In this document: one piece after another, positions 43,159 through 51,767 of the stretch
Layout: the number at the start of each line of letters is the position of its first letter
How positions within the stretch are numbered: the stretch's first letter is position 1
Assembly: GCF_019930585.1 (NCBI RefSeq)
Contig: NZ_CP082839.1
Coordinates: 2,538,001 to 2,602,000, forward strand
DNA length: 64,000 bases
Source: Sphingomonas nostoxanthinifaciens
GTDB lineage: Bacteria; Pseudomonadota; Alphaproteobacteria; Sphingomonadales; Sphingomonadaceae
Reading direction: 5' to 3'
Notes under the pieces: model-generated
What the model was told of the DNA's origin: nothing
The model's database searches: none
What the model saw: the letters and a program-made list of their open reading frames with translations, nothing else
Program-made: the position numbers and the translations under genes

Positions 43159-45339
43159 TCAGACGGCGTCGAAGACGAACGCCGCGCCCTGATAATCGCC
43201 CTTCAGCGGGGCCCGCAGCCCGTGCGCCATCCAATAGTCGCCGCTCGCCTGCGCCGGCACGGCCGCCGGCAGCGGCGCACCACCCAGCAGGCGTACCTTA
43301 TAGCTGCGCGCCGGATCAAGCCCGCGCGGCCGGATCTGCGGCGGATTGTCGCTCCAGTGCGAGCTGTGCAGCATCTGGAACAGCACCGCCTGCCGCTTGT
43401 CGGGCGCGACATAGAAGGTCGCAGCCGTCTCCCCGTTCTCGGGCGGCAGGAGGCGATAGAGGTCGCCGCGCTGCACGGTCGCGCGGATATCCTTGTAGGC
43501 GGCGATCCATTTTGTGGCCGTGGCGGCGTCCGTATCCGACCATTTCGTCAGATTGGCGCCGACGCCGAGACTGCCCTGCATCGACGAGAGAAAGCGATAG
43601 TCGAGCGACGTGGTGCGTCCGTTCGCCCAGTTCGGGCTGTCCGTCACCCACGCCATCATCGCCGCGACCGGATAAGCGCGCGTATAGCCATCCTGGATGG
43701 CCAGCCGATCGTAGGGATCGGTATTGTCGGATGGCCAGACCTCGTCGGTGAGCGCCATGATGCCGAGATCGACCCGGCCGCCACCGCCCGAACAGCTCTC
43801 GATCTCGAGCCCCGGATGGCGTCGCCGCAATTCGGCGAGCAGCCAATAGAGATTGCGCACGTAATCGACATAGACGCGCTGCTGATCGGCCGGCTTCATC
43901 TCGGGCCAGCCGGGCTCGGTCCAGTTGCGATTATAGTCCCATTTCAGGAACTGGATGTCGTTCTCGCGCAGCAATGTGTCCAGCACCGTCAGCAGATGAT
44001 CGCGCACGTCCTCGCGCGCGAGATTGAGCACCAGCTGGTTGCGCCCCTCGGTGCGTGGCCGGCCGGGGAAGTTGAGCACCCAATCGGGATGCCTGCGGTA
44101 GAGATCGCTGTCGCGATTGACCATTTCGGGCTCGACCCACAAACCGAAGCTCATGCCGAGCCCATGGACGCGATCGATCAGCGGCTTCAGCCCGCTCGGG
44201 AATTTGCGGCGGTTGACCACCCAGTCACCCAAGCCCGCGCTATCATTGTCGCGCGCGCCGAACCAGCCGTCGTCGACCACGAACCGCTCGATGCCGATCT
44301 TCGCCGCGCGCTCCGCCAGCGCGATCTGGCCGGGCTCGTCGACATTGAATTCGGTCGCCTCCCAGCTGTTGTAAAGCACCGGGCGGAGCTTGGCCGCGTC
44401 GCCGCCGGGTAGAATAACAGTGCGGGTGAAGCGGTGGAACAGACGCGCCGCCTCGCCGTCCCCGCCGTCGGTATAGCCGGCGTAGAAGACGGGCGTGTCG
44501 AGCGTCTCCCCCGGCTTCAGCGTCCACGAGAAATCGTAGGGATTGAAGCCGCCGGCAATCTTCACGTGGCCGAGATTGTCCTGCCCCACGCTGATCCGCC
44601 ACGATCCCGACCAGGCGAGCGCGCCGAACCAGACCGGGCCGTTCTCCTCGGTCGTCGCGGCGCGATCGATCGCGAACCACGGATTGGCGCCATGCCCGGT
44701 CGACCCGCGGCGGCTTTCGAGCACGGTCAGCGCGGGCGTGACCGGCTGCGTGGCTTGCGTCCATTCCGCGGCATGGCGGCCGGTGAGCATGTGCAGCCGA
44801 TAGTCGCCGCCCACCGGCAGGGTGAACACCGCCGACGCGACCTGATCCAGCCGCACCGGGATACGCCCCCCGTTGCGGATCGTGGCTGAGCGGCCGAGAA
44901 TGCCCGTCGCGGCATCCATCCGATAATGCAGCGTCACCGTGACCGGCCGCGATATATCCGCCAGATCCACGTCGAACCCGCCGGCCGTCGCGCGGTGGGC
45001 GCGGTAGGTGAGGACGAGATCGCGATTGCCGTCGGCAAACACCGCCTTCACGCCGGGCTCGGTGACGAGGCCCCCGCCCTGCCCCGGATATTCCTGCGGC
45101 GTGACCGAGCCGGCGGGATCGAACCCCGACAATTCGCCCGGCGCCTTGGCGATGAGCGGTGCGCCGGCCGGCAGCTTCGGACCCCAATAGAGCGGTTCCA
45201 GAAAACCATGCTCATCCACGCCCAGCGCATAGGTGACGTTGCCGCCGTCGAGCCGCAGCGGCTGATCGGCTTTGACCGCCCCCGCGGCGGGGTCGGGCGC
45301 AGCCAGTGTGGAAGCCATCACAAGCGCCAGCGTGATCAT
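43159..45339 (-). CDS. Exported GH36 alpha-galactosidase
   Basis: 726 residues, short signal peptide (MITLALVMASTLAA). Beta-supersandwich N-domain, barrel and C-terminal beta domain in GH36 order. The nucleophile D468 is in FLKWDYNRNW and the acid/base D538 in SDNTDPYDR; ESCSGGGGRVDLGI is the substrate-pocket cysteine-glycine loop. This form hydrolyses terminal alpha-1,6-galactose of melibiose, raffinose and stachyose. With the sucrose porter and GH68 nearby, raffinose breakdown is the natural reading. A promoter and operator lie immediately upstream. Confidence 0.92.
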   Translation of the reverse strand: MITLALVMASTLAAPDPAAGAVKADQPLRLDGGNVTYALGVDEHGFLEPLYWGPKLPAGAPLIAKAPGELSGFDPAGSVTPQEYPGQGGGLVTEPGVKAVFADGNRDLVLTYRAHRATAGGFDVDLADISRPVTVTLHYRMDAATGILGRSATIRNGGRIPVRLDQVASAVFTLPVGGDYRLHMLTGRHAAEWTQATQPVTPALTVLESRRGSTGHGANPWFAIDRAATTEENGPVWFGALAWSGSWRISVGQDNLGHVKIAGGFNPYDFSWTLKPGETLDTPVFYAGYTDGGDGEAARLFHRFTRTVILPGGDAAKLRPVLYNSWEATEFNVDEPGQIALAERAAKIGIERFVVDDGWFGARDNDSAGLGDWVVNRRKFPSGLKPLIDRVHGLGMSFGLWVEPEMVNRDSDLYRRHPDWVLNFPGRPRTEGRNQLVLNLAREDVRDHLLTVLDTLLRENDIQFLKWDYNRNWTEPGWPEMKPADQQRVYVDYVRNLYWLLAELRRRHPGLEIESCSGGGGRVDLGIMALTDEVWPSDNTDPYDRLAIQDGYTRAYPVAAMMAWVTDSPNWANGRTTSLDYRFLSSMQGSLGVGANLTKWSDTDAATATKWIAAYKDIRATVQRGDLYRLLPPENGETAATFYVAPDKRQAVLFQMLHSSHWSDNPPQIRPRGLDPARSYKVRLLGGAPLPAAVPAQASGDYWMAHGLRAPLKGDYQGAAFVFDAV

Positions 45340-45350
45340 CGGACCGTTCT

Positions 45351-45360
45351 CAATCGATTG
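45351..45360. promoter_or_regulatory. CAATCGATTG palindrome (predicted LacI-family operator)
   Basis: Perfect 10-bp palindrome, 12 bp upstream of the GH36 start and about 80 bp from the divergent GH15 start. It lies just downstream of the predicted GH36 transcription start, where a repressor would act as a roadblock. Confidence 0.65.
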
Positions 45361-45369
45361 CAGAGAGCA

Positions 45370-45397
45370 GATCTAGAGCGGCATCGTAAATTGACAA
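45370..45397 (-). promoter_or_regulatory. Predicted promoter of the GH36 gene
   Basis: On the minus strand TTGTCA (45392-45397), 16-bp spacer and TAGATC (45370-45375). Transcription would begin near 45363, immediately before the operator. Confidence 0.4.
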
Positions 45398-45439
45398 GCA
45401 TTAGGTGGCGTTGGAGCGGCGACGAGCAGGCAGGTCGCG

Positions 45440-47329
45440 GTGCCGAACGGCATTCGGCCGCGTCGGAATAAGCAGCGCGCGCGGGCACAAGTCGCGTCGC
45501 GCTTGGTTCAGATCACGAACCGAACTCAATCGCGAAATGGCAAGCTTCTGACCCTCGAAACAACGTTCCGCAGCCAGGGCTTCCTTCCGCTGTCGGCATA
45601 TTCCGCTCTCGGCGATGGCCGGTCGGTCGCGCTATCGGGCGATGACGGCTCGATCGACTGGTGGTGCGTCCCCAATCTGGATTCGCCGCCGCTGTTCGAT
45701 CGCCTGCTCAGCCCGGAAGAAGGGGGTCGGTTCGCGATCGTCCCATCCGGCCCCTATTCGGTCGAACGGCGATATCTGGAGGGCAGCAACGTCCACGAGA
45801 CGATCTTCGTCACCGAAACGGGCCGGGCGAAGCTTGTCGAATGCATCAACAGCGGATCGGCAGGCCGCCTGCCGTGGTGCGAGCTGGCCCGCCGGATCGA
45901 GGGGCTGGACGGTCATGTCCGCCTCGACGTGGAGATCCGCTTCGGCACGCGCGCCGACACATGTTGCCCGTATCTCATCTCAAGCCGCGCGGGGCCGGTC
46001 TTCCACGCGGGCGACGTCCTTGGCCTGATCCGCCGCAGCGATGGGTTCGTGGTCGATCGCGAGGACGATCTGGTGTTCCGCGCGCATATCTCGGTCAGCC
46101 CCGGCGACCGCGCGCTGATCGCGATCATCGCCGGCGAAAGCGAGCCACTGGTCGTTCCGACGATCGACGAGATCGACCGGCGGATCGACATCTCGCACAA
46201 GGAATGGGGCGAATGGTCGGCGCGGATCGGCTATGACGGGCCTTATCGCGATCTGGTCCTGCGCAGCGCCCTCGGGCTGAAGATCCTGCTTTATTCGCCG
46301 ACCGGCGCGATCGCCGCCGCCGCCACCTCGTCGCTGCCCGAGCGGATCGGCGGCGACAAGAATTACGACTATCGCTACGCCTGGGTACGCGACGCGAGCT
46401 ACACGATCAGGGCCTTCCTCGGCATCGGCGCGGATGCGGAGGCCAAGGCGGCGCTGACCTGGCTCATCCGCCGCATCACCGATCATGGCGCCAAGGTCGT
46501 CTACACGCTCGACGGCCATCTTATTCCCGCAGTGACCGACGTCGATCTACCCGGTTATCGCGGATCGCGCCCGGTCCGCATCGGCAATGCCGCCGGCGAA
46601 CAATTCCAGCAGGGCGTCTACGGCGACATCTTCGAGATGGCCTATCGGTTCGTCGAGCAGAACAATATCCTCGACGCCCGCACCGCGGAAACGCTGTCCA
46701 AGCTGGCCGACGAATGCGCCGATGGCTGGCGCCGGCGCGATTCGGGCATGTGGGAATTGCCCGAGCAGCGGCATTACACGATGTCGAAGATCAGCTGCTG
46801 GCAGGCGATGAACCGCGCGGTGCAACTGGCCGACGACGGCCATCTGCCGACGACCTGCCGCGAACGCTGGTCGCGGGAGCGCGATCGCATCGCCGCCTGG
46901 ATCGGCGAACATTGCTGGTCGGAGGAGAAGCAGGCTTATACCGGCTGGGCAGGCAGCGACACGCTCGACGCCTCGCTCGCGCTGGCCGTCCGCTTCGGGT
47001 TCGAGGATTGCGGGCGGCTGGAACGCACGATCGACGCGCTCGATCGGGAGCTTGGCGCGGGGCCCTTCCATTATCGCTACACGGGGATGTCGGAGGAGGA
47101 AGGCTGCTTCCTCGCCTGCAGCTTCTGGATTGCCGAAGCCAAGGCGCTGCTCGGCCGGGGCAACGAAGCGCGCGACGCGTTCGAGGCGCTCGTCGCGGTG
47201 CTTGGTTCGGAAGGGCCTTATCCCGAAATGATCGACCCCGAAAGCGGATGCTGGCTGGGCAACATCCCGCAGGGCCTAACCCATCTCGCGATCATCGACG
47301 CCGCGCTGGCGCTGCGCGACCAGGCCTAG
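45440..47329 (+). CDS. GH15 glucoamylase/trehalase-family protein
   Basis: 629 residues, no signal peptide, so cytosolic. N-terminal beta domain (SIDWWCVPNLDSPPLFDRLL) then an (alpha/alpha)6 barrel with NYDYRYAWVRDASYTIRAFL near residue 305-325, the typical GH15 core containing the catalytic acid region. SMEEEG-like GMSEEEGCFLACSFW and the terminal GNIPQGLTHLAIIDAAL are conserved in this bacterial branch, which includes trehalases and maltodextrin glucoamylases. The start is GTG at 45440, and a later TTG is possible, so the first 35 residues are doubtful. It is divergent from GH36 with a shared operator region, ending at a strong terminator. Alpha-glucosidic substrate likely. Confidence 0.85.
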   Translation: MPNGIRPRRNKQRARAQVASRLVQITNRTQSRNGKLLTLETTFRSQGFLPLSAYSALGDGRSVALSGDDGSIDWWCVPNLDSPPLFDRLLSPEEGGRFAIVPSGPYSVERRYLEGSNVHETIFVTETGRAKLVECINSGSAGRLPWCELARRIEGLDGHVRLDVEIRFGTRADTCCPYLISSRAGPVFHAGDVLGLIRRSDGFVVDREDDLVFRAHISVSPGDRALIAIIAGESEPLVVPTIDEIDRRIDISHKEWGEWSARIGYDGPYRDLVLRSALGLKILLYSPTGAIAAAATSSLPERIGGDKNYDYRYAWVRDASYTIRAFLGIGADAEAKAALTWLIRRITDHGAKVVYTLDGHLIPAVTDVDLPGYRGSRPVRIGNAAGEQFQQGVYGDIFEMAYRFVEQNNILDARTAETLSKLADECADGWRRRDSGMWELPEQRHYTMSKISCWQAMNRAVQLADDGHLPTTCRERWSRERDRIAAWIGEHCWSEEKQAYTGWAGSDTLDASLALAVRFGFEDCGRLERTIDALDRELGAGPFHYRYTGMSEEEGCFLACSFWIAEAKALLGRGNEARDAFEALVAVLGSEGPYPEMIDPESGCWLGNIPQGLTHLAIIDAALALRDQA

Positions 47330-47338
47330 CGCGAGCAA

Positions 47339-47367
47339 GCGGGGCCGGACAGCGCGTCCGGCCCCGC
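47339..47367. terminator. Bidirectional terminator hairpin
   Basis: A perfect 12-bp stem (GCGGGGCCGGAC with GTCCGGCCCCGC) and a 5-base loop lie between the convergent GH15 and SDR genes. Confidence 0.7.
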
Positions 47368-47373
47368 GACGCT

Positions 47374-48267
47374 TCAGGCGATGCCGGCGCCGCCGGTCAC
47401 GCCATAGACCTCGCCGTTGATGAAGCTGCCCTCCTGCGAAGCGAGCAGCACGTAGACCGGCGCGATCTCGACCGGCTGGCCCGGGCGGCCATAGGCGCTT
47501 TCCTCGCCGAACTTGACGACCTTATCGGGCGTCTGGCCGCCACTCGACTGCAGCGCCGTCCAGAACGGGCCGGGTGCGACGACGTTGGCGCGAATGCCAT
47601 TCTTCAACAGCTGCTTGGCGAGCGCCTTGGTGTAGGCGACGATGCCGGCCTTGGTGGTGGCATAGTCCAGCAGGGTCTCCGACGGCTCATACGCCTGGAT
47701 CGATGCGGTGGTGACCACCGACGCGCCCGCCGGCAGATGCGGGACCGCCGCCTGCACGATCCAGTGCATGGCGTAGAGATTGGTCTTCATCGTCGCGTCG
47801 AAGTCGGCCGAGGTGACCGCGTCGATCGACGGCCGGCTCTGCTGGTGGCCGGCGTTGATGACGAGCACGTCGAGGCCGCCGAGCCCCGACACCGCCTTGG
47901 CGACGAGCTCCCGGCACCAAGCCTCGTCGGTCACGTCGCCTTCCAGCGCGACGGCCGTGCGCCCCTCCGCCTCAATGAGTGCGATGACCTCCCTGGCGTC
48001 GCTCCCCTCGCTGGGAAGATAGGCGATGGCGACATCCGCGCCCTCGCGCGCGAACGCGATGGCGGCGGCGCGCCCGATCCCGGAATCGCCGCCGGTCACC
48101 AGCGCCTTGCGCCCGGTCAGCTTGCCCGAGCCCTTATAGCTCGTCTCGCCATGATCGGGCTTGGGATCCATGTCGGCGGCGAGGCCCGGCACCGGCTGCG
48201 GCTGGCGGGGGAAAGGCGGTTGCGGATATTGCGCGCGGGGATCCTGCATCGTCAGGCGGTCGGTCAT
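47374..48267 (-). CDS. SDR-family oxidoreductase of the general-stress type
   Basis: 297 residues. A polar, proline-rich lead of about 40 residues (PQPPFPRQPQPVPG) then KALVTGGDSGIGRAAAIAFA, the NADP site, VINAGHQQS, and the catalytic Y and K in LDYATTKAG. The GGAGIA end is the typical C-terminus. It matches the YhdF/YghA branch, often linked to general stress response. AAGGAG precedes the ATG at 48267. It lies 34 bp after the second SDR, so both may be co-transcribed. Substrate unknown. Confidence 0.9.
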   Translation of the reverse strand: MTDRLTMQDPRAQYPQPPFPRQPQPVPGLAADMDPKPDHGETSYKGSGKLTGRKALVTGGDSGIGRAAAIAFAREGADVAIAYLPSEGSDAREVIALIEAEGRTAVALEGDVTDEAWCRELVAKAVSGLGGLDVLVINAGHQQSRPSIDAVTSADFDATMKTNLYAMHWIVQAAVPHLPAGASVVTTASIQAYEPSETLLDYATTKAGIVAYTKALAKQLLKNGIRANVVAPGPFWTALQSSGGQTPDKVVKFGEESAYGRPGQPVEIAPVYVLLASQEGSFINGEVYGVTGGAGIA

Positions 48268-48301
48268 TTGGCTCTCCTTGAAAGCGAGGGTGGTGGCCGG
48301 C

Positions 48302-49099
48302 TCAGATCGTCGTGACCGAGCCGGAATCGACGCGCATGTTGCTGCCGTTGACGAAGCTCGCACGCTCCGAGCAGAGGAAGGCGATCATGGCGGCCACTTC
48401 CTGCGGCCTGCCACGGCGCTTCAGCGTCATTCCGGGGCGCTCTTCCTCGAGGAAGCTTTGCACCGCCGCGTCGAAGCTGACGCCCTTTTCGGCGGCGCGC
48501 TTTTCCATCATCGCGTCGGTCATCGGCGTTGCGATGAAGGCCGGCGAGACGGTGTTCACCAGCACGTTGTCGCAGCCGTAGGCCTTCGACAGACCCTTCG
48601 CGAGATTGATGATCCCGGCCTTCGATGCGCAATAAGCGAGCTCGTCGATATAGGGTTGCACGCCGTCTTCGGACGCGATCAGGACGATCCGCCCCCATTT
48701 TTTCGCGCGCATCGCGGGGATCGCTTCGCGCGCCATCCGCACGGCACCCATCAGGTTGATGTTCAGCGTCTCAAGCCAGCCATCGTCGTCTACCTCGACG
48801 AAATCGCCGGTGGCGCCGGTGACGCCCGCCGCGTTGACGAGGATATCCGGCTCGCCGAGGGCCGCGCGAACCTGGCCGTAGAGCGCGCGCACGCTGTCGA
48901 GCTTCGTGACGTCTGCCTCGAACGCCACGACCTCACCGAAAGACCGCAGGTCCGCGAGGCTTTGCTGAAGCGTGCCGCCCGGCTGATCGCTGATCGCGAC
49001 GCGCACGCCCTCTGCGAGAAGGCATCGTGCCGTTTCCTTGCCGATCCCGCTATCTGCGCCGGTCACAAGCGCGATCCGGCCTTCGATATCGAGCTTCAT
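48302..49099 (-). CDS. SDR-family oxidoreductase
   Basis: 265 residues. Rossmann motif VTGADSGIGKETA, NAAGVTG, catalytic S in LIASEDGV, and YCASK. The C-terminal SFVNGSNMRVDSGSV is the classical 3-oxoacyl reductase-like end. This is FabG-like but not adjacent to fatty acid genes. First gene of a likely two-gene unit with the stress-type SDR. No regulator is adjacent. The 189 bp between it and glpK show no other gene. Confidence 0.9.
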   Translation of the reverse strand: MKLDIEGRIALVTGADSGIGKETARCLLAEGVRVAISDQPGGTLQQSLADLRSFGEVVAFEADVTKLDSVRALYGQVRAALGEPDILVNAAGVTGATGDFVEVDDDGWLETLNINLMGAVRMAREAIPAMRAKKWGRIVLIASEDGVQPYIDELAYCASKAGIINLAKGLSKAYGCDNVLVNTVSPAFIATPMTDAMMEKRAAEKGVSFDAAVQSFLEEERPGMTLKRRGRPQEVAAMIAFLCSERASFVNGSNMRVDSGSVTTI

Positions 49100-49288
49100 C
49101 GCCGCGATTGTCCTGTGCTTGGGGATAGCAGCAGGAAGGGCTCAGGCCGCGCGAAGTTCCCTGCGGAACGGCCTCACACCCAAAGACTTAGACGGAACCG
49201 AGGAAACGACGCGCGGAACGGATCGGCTGGCGGCCCTGGCGCCGGCCGCGCCCGACACCGCCGGATCATGAGGGCCCGGCGCGGCGCC

Positions 49289-50782
49289 TCAGCCCGCGGA
49301 AAGCGTCTTCTTCAGTGCCGAGCGCCAGCCGTCGATCAGCACCTGCCGATCCGCTTTCGCCATTTTCGGCTCGAACGACGCCCCTTGCGTCCATGTCCGC
49401 GAGAGCGCGTCCAGGTCGGGCCAGACACCCGTGGCCAAGCCCGCATGGAATGCCGCACCCAGCGCGGTCGTCTCGAGATGCTTCGGGCGCTCGACGGTGG
49501 TCTCGAGCATGTCCGCGAGGAACTGGCAGAGCCAGTCGTTCGCCGCCATGCCGCCGTCGATGCGCAACGTGGCGGGCGCGCTGCCGCCGTCGGCGATCAT
49601 CGCCTCCGCCAGATCGAGCGTCTGGTAGCCCACCGCCTCCAGCGCGGCACGCGCGAGATGTGCCGCCGTCGCGCCGAGCGTCAGCCCGAAAATGGCCCCG
49701 CGCGCATCGGGATCCCAGTGCGGCGCGCCCAGCCCAACGAAGGCGGGGACCATGTAGACGCCGTGGCTGTTCGGAACCTGCGTCGCCATGTCGTTGGTCT
49801 GGCGCGCGCTGGTGATCACGCCGATCCCGTCGCGCAGCCACTTGATCGCCGCGCCGGCAACGAAGATCGAGCCTTCGAGCGCGTAGGTCATCTTGCCGTC
49901 GAGGCGATATGCGGGCGTCGTGAGCAATCGGTTCTCGGATTCGATCGGCGTCTCGCCGGTGTTGAGCAGCACGAAGCAGCCGGTGCCGTAGGTCGACTTC
50001 ACCATGCCCTTGGCGAAGCAGGCCTGGCCGAACAACGCCGCCTGCTGGTCGCCCGCCATGCCGGCGATCGGAATTTCGGCGTCGAACAGGCCGGGCTCGG
50101 TCGTGCCGAACAGATGGCTGTTGTCGTGCACCTCGGGGAGGATCGCCTCCGGCACGCGCAGCAGGCGGCACAATTCGTCGTCCCAGCTCTGGCGACGAAT
50201 ATCGTAGAGCAAGGTGCGCCCGGCATTGGTGACGTCGGTCGCGTGCACCTTGCCGCCGGTCAGGCGCCACAGGAGGAAGCTGTCGATCGTACCGAACGCC
50301 AGTTCGCCCTTCTCGGCTTGCGCGCGCGCGCCGGACACCTGATCGAGAATCCAGGCGAGCTTGGTGCCGGAAAAATAGGGATCGAGCAGCAGGCCGGTCT
50401 TGGCGCGCACCATCGGCTCCGCCCCGTCGGCCTTCAGCTTCTGGCAGATGTCCGCCGTGCGGCGATCCTGCCAGACGATCGCGTTGTAGATCGGCTTGCC
50501 GGTCGCGCGCTCCCACACCACCACCGTCTCGCGCTGGTTGGTGATGCCGATCGCGGCGATATCCTTGGCGGACAAGCGGCTCTCGGCGACGGCCTCGCGC
50601 GCGGTGGCGAGCGTATCGCGCCAGATATCCTCGGGATCATGCTCGACCCAGCCCAGCTCGGGATAATGCTGCTGGAACTCGCGCTGCGCGGTGGCGACCG
50701 GCGTCGCGTGCTGGTCGAAGACGATGCTTCGGGTCGACGTGGTGCCCTGATCGATCGCCAGGATGTGCGTGGGCTGTGCCAA
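49289..50782 (-). CDS. glpK: Glycerol kinase
   Basis: 497 residues, the usual length. FGGY kinase that phosphorylates glycerol to sn-glycerol 3-phosphate with ATP. The N-terminal ATP-loop [14 protein letters not shown], the interdomain signature ([20 protein letters not shown]), [12 protein letters not shown] and the final [13 protein letters not shown] are all intact. It is cytosolic. glpF starts 22 bp upstream on the same strand, so the pair forms an operon channelling glycerol to glpD, which is divergent. Regulation by GlpR through repeated TTCGTTT elements is likely. Confidence 0.97.
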   Translation of the reverse strand: MAQPTHILAIDQGTTSTRSIVFDQHATPVATAQREFQQHYPELGWVEHDPEDIWRDTLATAREAVAESRLSAKDIAAIGITNQRETVVVWERATGKPIYNAIVWQDRRTADICQKLKADGAEPMVRAKTGLLLDPYFSGTKLAWILDQVSGARAQAEKGELAFGTIDSFLLWRLTGGKVHATDVTNAGRTLLYDIRRQSWDDELCRLLRVPEAILPEVHDNSHLFGTTEPGLFDAEIPIAGMAGDQQAALFGQACFAKGMVKSTYGTGCFVLLNTGETPIESENRLLTTPAYRLDGKMTYALEGSIFVAGAAIKWLRDGIGVITSARQTNDMATQVPNSHGVYMVPAFVGLGAPHWDPDARGAIFGLTLGATAAHLARAALEAVGYQTLDLAEAMIADGGSAPATLRIDGGMAANDWLCQFLADMLETTVERPKHLETTALGAAFHAGLATGVWPDLDALSRTWTQGASFEPKMAKADRQVLIDGWRSALKKTLSAG

Positions 50783-50804
50783 GGGGCCTCTCCTCTAAGT
50801 CTGT

Positions 50805-51611
50805 TCAGCGCGCCGACGGCGACGCATCGCGCGGGGGCAGATAGGGTTTGATCAGGAAGCTGTAGAGGCTCGCGCCCGCCACCCCGCCGGCGAGTGGTCC
50901 GCAGATCGGCACCCACCAGTAATTTTGCGGCGCCGGCAACGCCTGATCGCCCCAGCCCATCAGCCAACAGAACAGGCGCGGGCCGAAATCGCGCGCCGGA
51001 TTGAGCGGCCACGCTTCCAGATAGCCCGCCGAGGCGCCGATGCACGCCACCAGCAACCCGATCATCAGCGCGCTGGAATTGGCCATCGGCGCCGACGTGT
51101 TATATTCGTCGGTGATCGCGAAGATGCCCAGCATCAGGATGCCGGTGAGGATCACCTCGTCCCAGAAGGCGTGAATCGGCGTGATGCCGGTGTTCGGATG
51201 CGTGAAGAACACGCCGGCCGCGCCGCCCGCATCGCGCCCGACATCGTGCAGCGCATTGAAGGCGTCGATCGTCGGCGAGAACATTTGATAGACGAGCGCG
51301 GCGCCGATGAACGCACCTGCAATCTGCGCGGCGACATAAGGCAGCGCCTTGGCCTTCGGAAACTTCCGGAACAGCACCAGCGCCAGTGTCACCGCCGGAT
51401 TGCCGTGCGTGCCGGACACCGCGCCCGTCACGTAGATCGAAAGCGTGACCGCCAGGCCCCAGGCGATGCACACGCCCCAATAGGCCGTCGCATAGGGGCT
51501 CGGATCGTACAGCGCGTACATCGCGGCGGCCGAATCCCCCAGCGTGATGACGATCGCCACCGCGACGCATTCGGAAATCAGTTCGCCGAAAAATCGCCTC
51601 GCCGGAGTCAT
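50805..51611 (-). CDS. glpF: Glycerol facilitator (aquaglyceroporin)
   Basis: 268 residues, six transmembrane helices and two half-helices with the NPA boxes HGNPAVTLAL and LNPARDFGPR. The second box has the Asp after Arg typical of glycerol-conducting members. It lets glycerol diffuse across the inner membrane for trapping by GlpK. The start at 51611 is preferred over one 13 codons earlier because GAGG lies nine bases upstream and members begin with TPARRFFGEL-like sequence. Upstream gene of the glpFK operon. Confidence 0.95.
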   Translation of the reverse strand: MTPARRFFGELISECVAVAIVITLGDSAAAMYALYDPSPYATAYWGVCIAWGLAVTLSIYVTGAVSGTHGNPAVTLALVLFRKFPKAKALPYVAAQIAGAFIGAALVYQMFSPTIDAFNALHDVGRDAGGAAGVFFTHPNTGITPIHAFWDEVILTGILMLGIFAITDEYNTSAPMANSSALMIGLLVACIGASAGYLEAWPLNPARDFGPRLFCWLMGWGDQALPAPQNYWWVPICGPLAGGVAGASLYSFLIKPYLPPRDASPSAR

Positions 51612-51654
51612 TGCGCCGATCCTCTCATCCTTATCCCCGCTTCCTTTCACCCGT

Positions 51655-51730
51655 TTCGTTTGAACGTCAACAAGCTTCGTTTGGAGCGTTCATTGCGCAT
51701 AATAGCTTTCGTATGTATATGAAACGAACG
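51655..51730. promoter_or_regulatory. Repeated TTCGTTT elements (predicted GlpR operators)
   Basis: TTCGTTTGAACG (51655-51666), TTCGTTTGGAGCG (51676-51688), TTTCGTATG (51707-51715) and the inverted GAAACGAACG (51721-51730) crowd the gap between glpF and glpD. They resemble the TTCG/CGAA halves of enteric GlpR sites. The last overlaps the predicted glpD transcription start. Confidence 0.55.
51693..51721 (+). promoter_or_regulatory. Predicted glpD promoter
   Basis: TTGCGC (51693-51698), a 17-bp spacer and TATATG (51716-51721); transcription would start near 51728, inside a GlpR-like element, giving a 40-base leader. Confidence 0.5.
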
Positions 51731-51767
51731 CGCAGCATCGCCTGCCGGTTTCGCTCGAAGGCTTGCC

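Noticed and set aside
40403..43234. A 943-codon minus-strand open frame opposite the TonB receptor
   Set aside because: The receptor on the plus strand has signal peptide, TonB box, plug and C-terminal Phe; the antisense frame has none of these.
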